This document shows positions 26,530 to 34,175 of a stretch of 64,000 nt of DNA, one piece after another. Position 1 is the first letter of the stretch. Each line of letters starts with the position of its first letter. Below the pieces are notes generated by a model. That model was not told the origin of the DNA, ran no database searches, and saw nothing but the letters and a program-made list of their open reading frames with translations. The position numbers and the translations under genes were made by a program. Location: assembly GCF_039631355.1 (NCBI RefSeq), contig NZ_JBDIVF010000001.1, positions 372,001-436,000 on the forward strand. The letters run 5' to 3'. Source of the stretch: Uliginosibacterium paludis (GTDB lineage: Bacteria > Pseudomonadota > Gammaproteobacteria > Burkholderiales > Rhodocyclaceae).

Positions 26530-28599
26530 ATGACCATCAGAATCGCAGTCAAGACTGCGCTCGGCGCGCTCGCGCTGGGCCTGGCATCGGCCGGCAGCGC
26601 CTGGGCACAGACCAGCGCCGTCGAAGTGAGCTACCGCATTACCAGTGACTGGAGCAGCGGCTTCTGCGGCGAGATCACCGTCCGCAACCCCGGCACCCGC
26701 CGCATCGATGGCTGGAGCGGCAGCTTCACGCTGCCCGACAGCCGTGTGAACCAGCTCTGGAACGCCAGCTGGTCGCAAAGCGGCAGCACGGTGAGCCTCA
26801 CCGGGATGGGCTGGAACCAGAGCATCCCGGCCAACAGCAGCATCAGCTCGCCCGGCTTCTGCGCCACGCGTGGCGCCTCCGCATCAAGCGCATCCTCCAG
26901 CGCGTCGCGCGCCTCGTCCTCTGCCACATCGTCGGCACGGGCGTCGTCGTCAAGCGCCTCGGTCGCCAGCAGCGCGTCGTCCGCACGTTCCTCGGCCGCC
27001 TCCAGCGTGGCCTCTTCGCGCAGCAGCTCGGTGGCCAGCAGTGCTGCGGCCTCGAGCCGCGCGTCTTCGTCCTCGCTGGCGTCTTCGTCGCTTGCTTCGT
27101 CCTCGCGCGCCAGCGTGTCGTCTTCCACCGCGTCGTCCGCCGCCAGTTCCTCGGCTGCCTCGTCCGCAGCGTCAAGCAGCACCGCAAGCTGCAACGCCTA
27201 CACCTGGCCGAAGTACACGCCGGACCTGAACTACGACATGAAGACGGACACCACCAATGCCACGGTGAATCCCGCCACCTTCAAGGTCTTCCTCGGCTGC
27301 AACGCAAGCCAGGTCGCCGGCTATCGCACCTCGGGCCGCTTCGCCTTCATCTGGGGCAAGAACCGCAACCCGGCGATCACCGATGCGCATATCGACGCCC
27401 TGCTCAAACACATGAACACCGATGCCGACTACATCCACAACGTGATGGGCTGGCCGGTCGACAAGCTCCAGCAGAACGGCTACTTCAGCAACATCTATCT
27501 CTACGGTTCGGGCCTGTGCACCGACAGCGCCAGCAACACCGAAAAGGGTGGCTGGCAGAGCGGCCTGGGCGGCTATCCGATGGTGCTGCTGTCCTACTAC
27601 CCGGTCGTGAGCGCGAGCGAGTACAACGGCGTGACGCATGAATACATCCACGCGATCATGGCCAGCATGGGCAACAAGGCCGCCTGGTTCAACGAAGGCT
27701 CCAACACCTGGCTGCAGATGACGATGACGGGCAACCGCACCGGCTCGCGCGGCGTGGGCTTCCTGGATGCCACCTCCTTCCTCGCCCCGCACATGCCGAT
27801 CGAAAGCTACAGCGGCTGGCTGCAGGACGGCAGCTTCGGCGGCCCGAATGCCGAGGGCGTGAACATGACAAATGCAAGCGGCCAGCAGATCGGCACCTGG
27901 CGCGAGTATCTCGGCGGCAACCAGTACAACGCGGCCTTCTCGCACTTCATCGCGCTCTACCTCTCGAAGGGTTCGAACGCCTGGATCTGGAAGAAGGGCA
28001 CGCAGAACCATGTGGTGCGTTCGCTCTCCGAAGGCCTGGGTGACGCCCAGACCCGCCGCCTGGTGACCGAGTACCGCGCGCGTGAAGCGATGGTGGATTT
28101 CGGTGAATGGACCAATGGCTTCAAGGTACCCATCAACGACAACTGGGGCCGCACCATCAGCTCGGAAGGCTCGGGCGGCGGCATCTATCGCGCCACCTCG
28201 CACAAGCTGAGCTTCTACGCCGCCACCACGCAGAACGGCAACACGCTGATCCCGGCCACCGACACACTGCCGGGCTGGACCGGTGCCAATCAGATTCCGC
28301 TGAAGGTGAGTGGCAACAAGGTGCGGGTGAACTTCCAGCCGCTGGGCAACAACATGCGCTTCCAGCTGGCCTACCGCGCGGCAGACGGCACGGCGGTCTA
28401 CAGCGAACCGGTGGAAAGCGGCGAATCCTGCCTCGATCTCAGCAAGGCGCCGAAGAACGGCGTGGTCGTCGGTATCGCGACCAGTACGGACTACGTCTAC
28501 AACGGCGAGACCACGCGCAAGGCGAAGTACGACTACCGCGTGCATCTGCTCGAAGGCGTGAGCGGCACCGCCCCGCTCTACGACAAGTACTACCAGTAA
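26530..28599 (+). CDS. Secreted CBM2-polyserine-HExxH (zincin-like) protein
   Basis: A 689-residue protein in three parts. After the signal peptide (AGSAWAQ) comes a cellulose-binding CBM2 (about 30-113, with the two boundary cysteines and three exposed Trp), then ~105 residues of almost pure Ser/Ala, then a domain with HEYIH at 370-374 and NEGSN with Glu389 fifteen residues later. HExxH plus a downstream Glu is the zinc site of gluzincin metallopeptidases. I do not recognise the exact family, so peptidase activity is inference. The start was chosen at ATG 26530 because the upstream frame lacks a signal peptide. A terminator follows at 28649. Confidence 0.75.
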   Translation: MTIRIAVKTALGALALGLASAGSAWAQTSAVEVSYRITSDWSSGFCGEITVRNPGTRRIDGWSGSFTLPDSRVNQLWNASWSQSGSTVSLTGMGWNQSIPANSSISSPGFCATRGASASSASSSASRASSSATSSARASSSSASVASSASSARSSAASSVASSRSSSVASSAAASSRASSSSLASSSLASSSRASVSSSTASSAASSSAASSAASSSTASCNAYTWPKYTPDLNYDMKTDTTNATVNPATFKVFLGCNASQVAGYRTSGRFAFIWGKNRNPAITDAHIDALLKHMNTDADYIHNVMGWPVDKLQQNGYFSNIYLYGSGLCTDSASNTEKGGWQSGLGGYPMVLLSYYPVVSASEYNGVTHEYIHAIMASMGNKAAWFNEGSNTWLQMTMTGNRTGSRGVGFLDATSFLAPHMPIESYSGWLQDGSFGGPNAEGVNMTNASGQQIGTWREYLGGNQYNAAFSHFIALYLSKGSNAWIWKKGTQNHVVRSLSEGLGDAQTRRLVTEYRAREAMVDFGEWTNGFKVPINDNWGRTISSEGSGGGIYRATSHKLSFYAATTQNGNTLIPATDTLPGWTGANQIPLKVSGNKVRVNFQPLGNNMRFQLAYRAADGTAVYSEPVESGESCLDLSKAPKNGVVVGIATSTDYVYNGETTRKAKYDYRVHLLEGVSGTAPLYDKYYQ

Positions 28600-28648
28600 C
28601 ACCGCCTGATCCGCGGCCGGGTTCAGCCATCCGGCCGCAGACATGACA

Positions 28649-28672
28649 AGCCCGCCGTTCGGCGGGCTTTTT
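28649..28672 (+). terminator. Terminator after the CBM2-zincin gene
   Basis: GCCCGCC-GTTC-GGCGGGC stem-loop followed by five T. The A before and T after allow use by the convergent small gene too. Confidence 0.88.
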
Positions 28673-28725
28673 CCATCCGTTTTCGCGGGCAGCGTGCAGG
28701 CACGCCCTCATCCGCGAATCCCGGA

Positions 28726-28863
28726 TCAGTGCTTGCGATCCTGCTCCTGGCGGCGACGCAGCTCGGCCAGACGATGTTGCACCCACTGGTCGTGAATCAT
28801 GCGGCCCACTTCGGCGGCGGAAATCGAACGGGCCTGACGGCTCTGGTTCTTGTCGGCATTCAT
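28726..28863 (-). CDS. 45-residue basic protein, unknown
   Basis: AAGGAG five bases before ATG 28863 and a G/C-rich third position support translation. The product (MNADKNQSRQARSISAAEVG, then a helical WVQHRLAELRRRQEQDRKH end) is soluble, positively charged and probably mostly helical. A role in nucleic-acid or ribosome binding is possible but not shown. Confidence 0.55.
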   Translation of the reverse strand: MNADKNQSRQARSISAAEVGRMIHDQWVQHRLAELRRRQEQDRKH

Positions 28864-29444
28864 GATGTTCTCCTTGAACAAGGTGAGAAGACTGGCGCAA
28901 CAGGCGCCAGAAGATGGATGGGCACACATGCCGGAGCATGAGGGCCACACCGGAAACGAAGACAGACAGCGACATGCCGAAAGCATGAAGCCGGAAAACG
29001 GGGAAGACAGGAGGAGCTTGCGAAAGACGCGTGGGGCCGGCACAGCCGGGCGGCAGGCGACGGCCTGCAGAGTTCTGCTACGCCGGGAAAGGGCACAGAC
29101 GGCGCGCTGGGAAAGACATCCGGACAAACCGCCTGCGAGTTGGCGATCGTCATTCCGGAACAAACTGGCATGATCCTGACAATGATTCCTGAAAACTGGA
29201 CAGCGCCTGCAGTGCGGCGTGTCAGGTCTCGCTGCAGGCAGGAAAGAGCCTATGCCTCGACGCCGGAGGATGCAATGCCGGAGATCAGAACCGGACGACC
29301 CGGCAGACAGAACGAGCGGCTCCCGGGCGGCCGCCAGGCCGCGGCGCCGCAAGGGATTGCGCCCCGGCAGACCGCCACCGCCCGCCTGCCAGATCGAATC
29401 GTTGCAATCTGCTTCGGCGCACGCCGATGCTGCGCCCGGGCATG
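28864..29444. other. Gene-free interval
   Basis: About 580 bases without a supported gene on either strand. Open frames here have no ribosome site and no codon bias. It must contain the promoter of the 45-residue gene. No repeat is seen. Confidence 0.45.
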
Positions 29445-29466
29445 AAAAAGCCCGCACGAGGCGGGC
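29445..29466 (-). terminator. Terminator of grcA
   Basis: GCCCGC/GCGGGC stem with an ACGAG loop; five A on the plus strand provide the T-run for the minus-strand transcript. Confidence 0.85.
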
Positions 29467-29509
29467 CTGTCAGCTTGCCGGATCCACCCCGGCAGGCGCT
29501 GCGACGCAA

Positions 29510-29884
29510 TCAGAGCGCCGAATGGAAAGTACGGTTGATCACGTCGAGCTGCTGCTCCCGGGTGAGCTTGATGAAGTTCACCGCATAACCGGAAACGCGG
29601 ATCGTGAGCTGCGGATACTGCTCGGGATGCGCCATCGCGTCGCGCAGCGTCTCCTCGGTCAGCACATTGATGTTCACATGGAAGCCGCCGTGCTTGATGC
29701 CCTCGCCTTCCACGCCGACCATGCGGCGCTGCTGGATGTCCAGCTCGCTGACCGGCAGCACGTCGTCCGCCGCGATGAATGCGTTCTCGCGGATCGTGAC
29801 ACAACGCGCCTGGATGCCGTCAGACAGCCAGATCGAATTGACGAGATGAGGTTTGGCGGAAGCCAGAATCTGGAAGCCCTGCAT
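29510..29884 (-). CDS. grcA: Autonomous glycyl radical cofactor GrcA (YfiD)
   Basis: A 124-residue protein, about the usual size of GrcA (127). The C-terminus has the glycyl-radical motif RVSGYAVNF with Gly99 and then KLTREQQLDVINRTFH, matching the end of pyruvate formate-lyase. GrcA replaces the broken C-terminal piece of oxygen-damaged formate-lyase and restores activity when oxygen falls. GGAG precedes the ATG by about ten bases. No pflB or pflA lies in the window, so the partner must be elsewhere. A TTGAT half-site at 29953-29957 with a weak second half could be an FNR box. Confidence 0.92.
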   Translation of the reverse strand: MQGFQILASAKPHLVNSIWLSDGIQARCVTIRENAFIAADDVLPVSELDIQQRRMVGVEGEGIKHGGFHVNINVLTEETLRDAMAHPEQYPQLTIRVSGYAVNFIKLTREQQLDVINRTFHSAL

Positions 29885-30235
29885 TGTTTTTTCTCCATCA
29901 GGAAGCGGTTTTTCTCGCGCAGCCGGCGCCGGGGAAGCGCCCTGCCGCAGTCTTGATCCTGACAGAGCGTGCCGCGCGGGACAACGCGCGCGACGCCTTC
30001 ACATGACCCAGCGCAGAAAATCCGCAGCGCGCGCCACCGCCCGGCCCGACAGTGGTCCTTCCACGACAGGTGAGCACCCTTTCCGCGCATCCCGCGCAAG
30101 CGACCGTCCGGTCAAGAAAACTCAAATCCGCCGGGAAGCCTTAGAGCCATTCAGCCCCCGCTAAACCGCAGTTCATCGAATGACACTCGCATCAGGAACG
30201 AATCCGCACCAGACTCCCCGATCAAGGACCTCGAC
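29885..30235. other. Intergenic region upstream of grcA
   Basis: 350 bases holding the grcA promoter. TTGATcctgACAGA (29953-29966) matches seven of ten conserved positions of an FNR/ANR site, weakly. A 53-codon plus-strand frame at 30003-30164 lacks a ribosome site and is not annotated. Confidence 0.35.
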
Positions 30236-30355
30236 ATGAAAAGCGTGTTCCCCGCCAGGCTTGCCCTGGCTGCGCTGCAAGGCGCACCGCCTGCCGGGCA
30301 CAGGTTTCATGGCCCGTTCATGATACGGGTGCGCAACGCCTGGCCAACACTTTAA
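30236..30355 (+). CDS. 39-residue ORF directly before a double hairpin (candidate small protein or leader)
   Basis: ATG 30236 has AAGGA at a good eight-base distance and encodes a basic, amphipathic 39-residue peptide (MKSVFPARLALAALQGAPP, ending RVRNAWPTL). The stop is followed within eight bases by a pair of hairpins and a T-run, so a short transcript of about 180-200 bases carries either this peptide or a small RNA. No family is recognised. Confidence 0.4.
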   Translation: MKSVFPARLALAALQGAPPAGHRFHGPFMIRVRNAWPTL

Positions 30356-30362
30356 GAGGGTA

Positions 30363-30414
30363 GCCACCTTTTGTGGCAACGGGCATGCGCCGCGGTGGCA
30401 TGCCCGTTTTTTTT
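30363..30414 (+). terminator. Tandem hairpins and strong terminator
   Basis: A GCCAC/GTGGC hairpin (30363-30377) is followed by a perfect nine-base stem CGGGCATGC/GCATGCCCG (30380-30406) and eight T. It ends the short plus-strand transcript and points into the 3' end of the convergent 79-residue gene. Confidence 0.88.
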
Positions 30415-30418
30415 CTTT

Positions 30419-30658
30419 TCAGATCGCTGCGTCTGCGGTGCAGATCACGAAATCCGCGGTGAAGGGCGCATCGGCCAGCTTGCGGCCGTATTCCACGATC
30501 CAGTTCTGCTCTGCAATCTCGTCGCGGAAGCGCTGCCGGTAAGGCGCAGCGATCTCCGCCAGCAAGTGGCTCTCGATCACGGTAGCCACATCGTCATCCC
30601 GCACATAGCGGTAATGCAGCATTCCCCCGCGAAGCTTCGTCAGCACTTCGTCTGCCAT
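30419..30658 (-). CDS. 79-residue cytosolic protein, unknown
   Basis: AGGAGG six bases before ATG 30658 marks a strong start. The acidic product (MADEVLTKLRGGMLHYRYVR and following) is rich in Asp/Glu and predicted helical, with no membrane or signal segment. It is followed by a convergent terminator. Not recognised. Confidence 0.6.
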   Translation of the reverse strand: MADEVLTKLRGGMLHYRYVRDDDVATVIESHLLAEIAAPYRQRFRDEIAEQNWIVEYGRKLADAPFTADFVICTADAAI

Positions 30659-30831
30659 GCCTGCCTCCTTGCGATCGCCTCGCCGGTGCGCCGGCGCGTC
30701 TGCCGACCGGCCCCTGCCGATCCGGCCCGCGAGCGGTCGATGAAGCGATCATGCAAGCCCTGCCCGGCAAGGGCTTTGCGCTCACGCAAAGACCGGCCCG
30801 GAGCGGGCATGGGGGATTACACCAAGCCGGC

Positions 30832-31422
30832 TCAGGCCTGAGCACCCAGCGACCAGAGCGCGGCGCCCGAGGCGATCAGCGCCACCGTGGCCCAGCCGAT
30901 GCGATCCACATAGCGGTGCAGGAAGGCTTCCATGCGCGGCCCGCCCCAGGCCATCAGCGCGGCGACCAGGAAGAAGCGCAGGCCGCGTCCGACCAGCGAG
31001 GCCAGCGTGAAGGGCAGCAGCGCCATCGACAGGGCGCCTGCCGCCACGGTGAAGACCTTGTAGGGAATCGGCGAGAAGCCCGCCACGAACACCGCCCACA
31101 CGCCCCAGCGGCTGAACCATTCCACCGCGGTCTGATAGGCCGGCCAGTAACGGCTCTGCTCCAGCCAGGGCAGGATCGCGTCGGTCGCGAAGTGACCGAT
31201 GGCATAGCCGAGCAGGCCGCCTGCCACCGAGGTGAGTGTCGTCAGCAAGGCCAGTTGCCAGGCGCGCTGCGGAGCAGCCAGGCACATCGGCGCCAGCATC
31301 ACGTCCGGTGGCACCGGAAAGAAGGAGGATTCGGCAAAGCTCAGTGTGCCGAGATACCAGCGGGCGTGGCGATGACGCGACCAGGCCATGGCGCGCCGAT
31401 AAAGGGGGGAGAAGAGTTTCAT
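30832..31422 (-). CDS. YqaA-type DedA/VTT-domain membrane protein
   Basis: A 196-residue protein with three to four membrane helices and the VTT/SNARE-associated-Golgi pattern: ESSFFPVPPDVMLAPMCLA near residue 30-50, GYAIGHFATD, and FSRWGVWAVFVAGFSPIPYKVFTV. DedA relatives flip lipids or maintain envelope potential; the role of the YqaA subgroup is not settled. ATG 31422 gives the family start; an upstream in-frame ATG has no ribosome site. Confidence 0.85.
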   Translation of the reverse strand: MKLFSPLYRRAMAWSRHRHARWYLGTLSFAESSFFPVPPDVMLAPMCLAAPQRAWQLALLTTLTSVAGGLLGYAIGHFATDAILPWLEQSRYWPAYQTAVEWFSRWGVWAVFVAGFSPIPYKVFTVAAGALSMALLPFTLASLVGRGLRFFLVAALMAWGGPRMEAFLHRYVDRIGWATVALIASGAALWSLGAQA

Positions 31423-31697
31423 TCGGATACCTGGAAAGACCGCAAGCACACGCGGCCTGTGCCGCATGTCCGGGCGCATTCGACCGGCAGGCACGCAAAA
31501 GATTCCGCGGGGCCGCGCAGCCCCTTGTCTGCCGCCCGCCCCGCGCAAGCCTGCAAGCCCTGCAGCCTCGTCGCCGGCACCTGGACAACGGGGTAAAAAA
31601 GTCGGTGCGCCGGCTTCTTGATCTGCGCGCTTCGCGCATCCGGACGGCTCATGCATCATGGCGCCCTCTTTCCCTCCCACTTCAAGGCCTCCCCGTC

Positions 31698-32660
31698 ATG
31701 ACGCAGTCGCGCTTTCGCCCCGAACGGATTCCCGCCGCATTCTTCGGCATGGTGCTGGGCATCTTCGGCATCGGTAATGCCTGGCGGCACGCCGCCAGCC
31801 TGTGGCAGATCCCGAGCCTCGCGGGAGACCTGATCGTCGGGCTGGCGATCGGCGTGTGGCTGCTGCTGAGCCTGGCGTTCGGCTACAAGTGGCTGCGCCA
31901 CACCGGCCTCGCCCGGGGCGAACTCGATGATCCGCATGCCGGCAGCTTCGTGAGCCTCTTCCCGGCCACCACCATCCTGGTCGCCATCGGCCTGCTGCCC
32001 TGGTTGCCTGAGGTCGGGCGCGTGCTGCTGGTGGGCGGCGTGCTGCTGCAGCTCGGGATTGCGGCCTGGGGCAACGCCGGGCTGTGGCGCGGCCGGCATG
32101 TGTCCACCGCGACCACGCCGGGCTTCTATCTGCCCACGGTGGCGAGCAACTTCATCAGCGCGATCGGCCTGGCAAGCTATGGTCATCGCGAACTCGGCAT
32201 GCTGTTCCTTGGCGCCGGGCTCTTTTCCTGGCTGATGCTGGAGCCGCTGATCCTGCACCGCCTGCGCAACGAGGCGGAGCTGCCGGCCCCGCAGCGCCCG
32301 GTGATCGGCATCCAGCTCGCGCCGGCCTTTGTCGCCTGCCTGGCCTGGCTGGCCGTCAATGGCGGACAGATCGATGTCTTCGCGCACCTGCTCTTCGGTT
32401 ATGGCGTGCTGCAGCTCCTCTTTCTCGCCCGGCTGCTGCCCTGGGTGATGCAGCAGCCCTTCTCGCCCGGCTACTGGGCCTATTCATTCGGCATTACCGC
32501 GATGGCCACCACCGGTCTGCATCTGGCGATAGCCACGACTGACGATCTGGTGCGGCTGCTCGCCCTCGGGCTCTTCTGGCTGGCCAATCTGCTGATCGCA
32601 CTGCTCCTGCTGCGCACCCTGCACCTGCTGGCGAGCGGCCGGCTGCTGCCACGCGGATAA
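31698..32660 (+). CDS. tehA: TehA/SLAC1-family transporter
   Basis: A 320-residue polytopic protein, about ten helices, starting MTQSRFRPERIPAAFFGMVL, the TehA N-terminus. The pore-lining Phe and small residues of the SLAC1/TehA fold fit FISAIGLASYGHRELG and FGYGVLQLLF. The family forms anion or C4-dicarboxylate channels; the E. coli member gives tellurite resistance when overproduced. It is divergent to yqaA. No tehB is nearby, so the tellurite role is unlikely to be the main one. Confidence 0.82.
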   Translation: MTQSRFRPERIPAAFFGMVLGIFGIGNAWRHAASLWQIPSLAGDLIVGLAIGVWLLLSLAFGYKWLRHTGLARGELDDPHAGSFVSLFPATTILVAIGLLPWLPEVGRVLLVGGVLLQLGIAAWGNAGLWRGRHVSTATTPGFYLPTVASNFISAIGLASYGHRELGMLFLGAGLFSWLMLEPLILHRLRNEAELPAPQRPVIGIQLAPAFVACLAWLAVNGGQIDVFAHLLFGYGVLQLLFLARLLPWVMQQPFSPGYWAYSFGITAMATTGLHLAIATTDDLVRLLALGLFWLANLLIALLLLRTLHLLASGRLLPRG

Positions 32661-32694
32661 AAAAATCCCCGCCGCATCAATGCCCGTCAGCAAA

Positions 32695-32788
32695 GCCGTT
32701 CGGGGTGAGCTTGTCGAAGCCTGAACGGCGGAGGCCCATCGCAAAAATCGCCGTTCAGCCCTTCGACGAACTCAGGGAAAAGGGCGAA
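32695..32788. repeat. REP-like inverted repeat (TTCGACAAGCTCA family)
   Basis: GCCGTTCGGGGTGAGCTTGTCGAAGCC with its partner in opposite orientation (GCCGTTCAGCCCTTCGACGAAC, 32750-32772) separated by ~20 bases. This core, TTCGACAAGCTCA, is a very common extragenic palindromic element in proteobacteria, probably mobilised by REP transposases. Here it sits between tehA and the hydrolase gene and can fold into a large hairpin. Confidence 0.7.
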
Positions 32789-32865
32789 GGGCGATTCTTG
32801 CCTGACTGAGTGGCGTCCCCCGCCACACCGGGTGTGACGGGGCTTTCGGACAGCGTGCTGCAGGC

Positions 32866-33816
32866 TCAGTGCAGCGGCGTGAAGTCGTAGCCCTTGTCGA
32901 GTTTCTTCAGCGTTCCGACGCCCGGGCCGGTCAGGTGGTAACCGGCCACCAGCAGGTTCTCGGCGATGGCCATGTCGGCCATGCGATAGCGCGTGGCGCG
33001 GGCCATGTCGGCATCCATGTCGAACATGACAGCGTAATCAGGCCGGCGCACGAAGAGATCGACGTTGGTGGTGTCGGCCCAGTAGAGCAGCTTGCGCTCG
33101 CCACCGTCGATCAGGAAGGCCGTGTGGCCCGGGGTGTGACCATAGGCCGCGATCGAGCGCACGCCCGGCAGCACTTCCTGGCCCGGTTCGAAACGGATCG
33201 CGCTTGCGGCCAGCGGCGCGAAGACACGGCGGGCGGTGTTCAGACCACCGCGCCCGGCTTCGGGCGTGGCGGCATAGCGCGCATCGTCCATCCACCAGGC
33301 CCATTCCGGCGCCGGCACATAGATCTTCGCGTTGGGGAACACCACCTGGCCCGCCTTGTTGCGCAGGCCGTTGATGTGGTCGCCATGGAAGTGCGAAATC
33401 ACGACGGCATTGACCGAGGCCGGATCAATCCCGGCGCGCTTCATGTTTTCCAGCAGCTTGCCACTGCCCGCGCCACCGAACTCGCCGTTGCCGGTATCGA
33501 AGAGCACACGCTGGCCGCCAATGTCGACCAGTAGCGTGTTGTAGTCGATGGAGAGCTGGTCGGTCGGCCGGCCCATTTCCTTCAGCGTGGCCTGCACATC
33601 GGCCAGGGTCGCATTGCGCACGAACTTGTCGTCCAGCGCACGCGAGCCATGACCATCGCTGATCATCGTGACGCTGGCCTTGCCCAGTTCCACCCGGGAC
33701 ACACCCTCGGCCACCGGCGTGGCGCGCGGCGCGCTGGCACAGCCCGCCATGAGTGCCGTCACGACGGCCCCGATGAAACCCCATTTCGCCAGACCTGTGC
33801 TGCGCATCATTGTCAT
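32866..33816 (-). CDS. MBL-fold metallo-hydrolase lipoprotein
   Basis: A 316-residue protein with lipobox (MAGC, Cys26) after a hydrophobic segment and ATG 33816 with GAGGAG upstream. The metallo-beta-lactamase motif SHFHGDH gives His142, His144, Asp146 and His147; further ligands are in GHTPGHT and YWADTTN. Family members cleave diverse esters, lactones and sulfates; the substrate is not evident. The protein probably faces the periplasm. No obvious operon partner; the DUF1800 gene starts divergently 360 bases away. Confidence 0.85.
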   Translation of the reverse strand: MTMMRSTGLAKWGFIGAVVTALMAGCASAPRATPVAEGVSRVELGKASVTMISDGHGSRALDDKFVRNATLADVQATLKEMGRPTDQLSIDYNTLLVDIGGQRVLFDTGNGEFGGAGSGKLLENMKRAGIDPASVNAVVISHFHGDHINGLRNKAGQVVFPNAKIYVPAPEWAWWMDDARYAATPEAGRGGLNTARRVFAPLAASAIRFEPGQEVLPGVRSIAAYGHTPGHTAFLIDGGERKLLYWADTTNVDLFVRRPDYAVMFDMDADMARATRYRMADMAIAENLLVAGYHLTGPGVGTLKKLDKGYDFTPLH

Positions 33817-34175
33817 GCCTTGCTCTCCTCGAGGTAAGGGGCGCGCCGCTTCAAGGGGCGCCCGGTGAAGCCCGCCCGGAACCGGGCGACGCTGCAAAAC
33901 CTTTTCAATTTCAGGGTCTTGAGGCATCCGCCCAGACCGTCCGGCAGTGTAGTGCAGGCGGCCGCACGGATTCACGCATCGTGCTCATGCAGCGAAGCAA
34001 TCGTGCCTTGAACCGGACAGGCAGCTCAGGGGGCTGTCTGCTGTACACCGCTCGCGCCGGCTTTAGCGGCGTTCATCACGAAGCGTTCACCATCGATCCG
34101 GAATGCGATTTCTTGCGCATTTTTTACGCGTTTTTGCATTTACGCTCTGGCCGGAATTTGTCTGGAGCAAGATCC
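33817..34175. other. Divergent intergenic region
   Basis: 359 bases between the MBL hydrolase and the DUF1800 gene. The last 100 bases are AT-richer, with T-rich stretches before 34140, and probably hold the rightward promoter. No gene is supported. Confidence 0.45.

Noticed and set aside
30003..30164. 53-codon plus-strand frame upstream of grcA
   Set aside because: No ribosome binding site, and the Arg/Ser/Pro-rich translation is typical of random GC-rich sequence.
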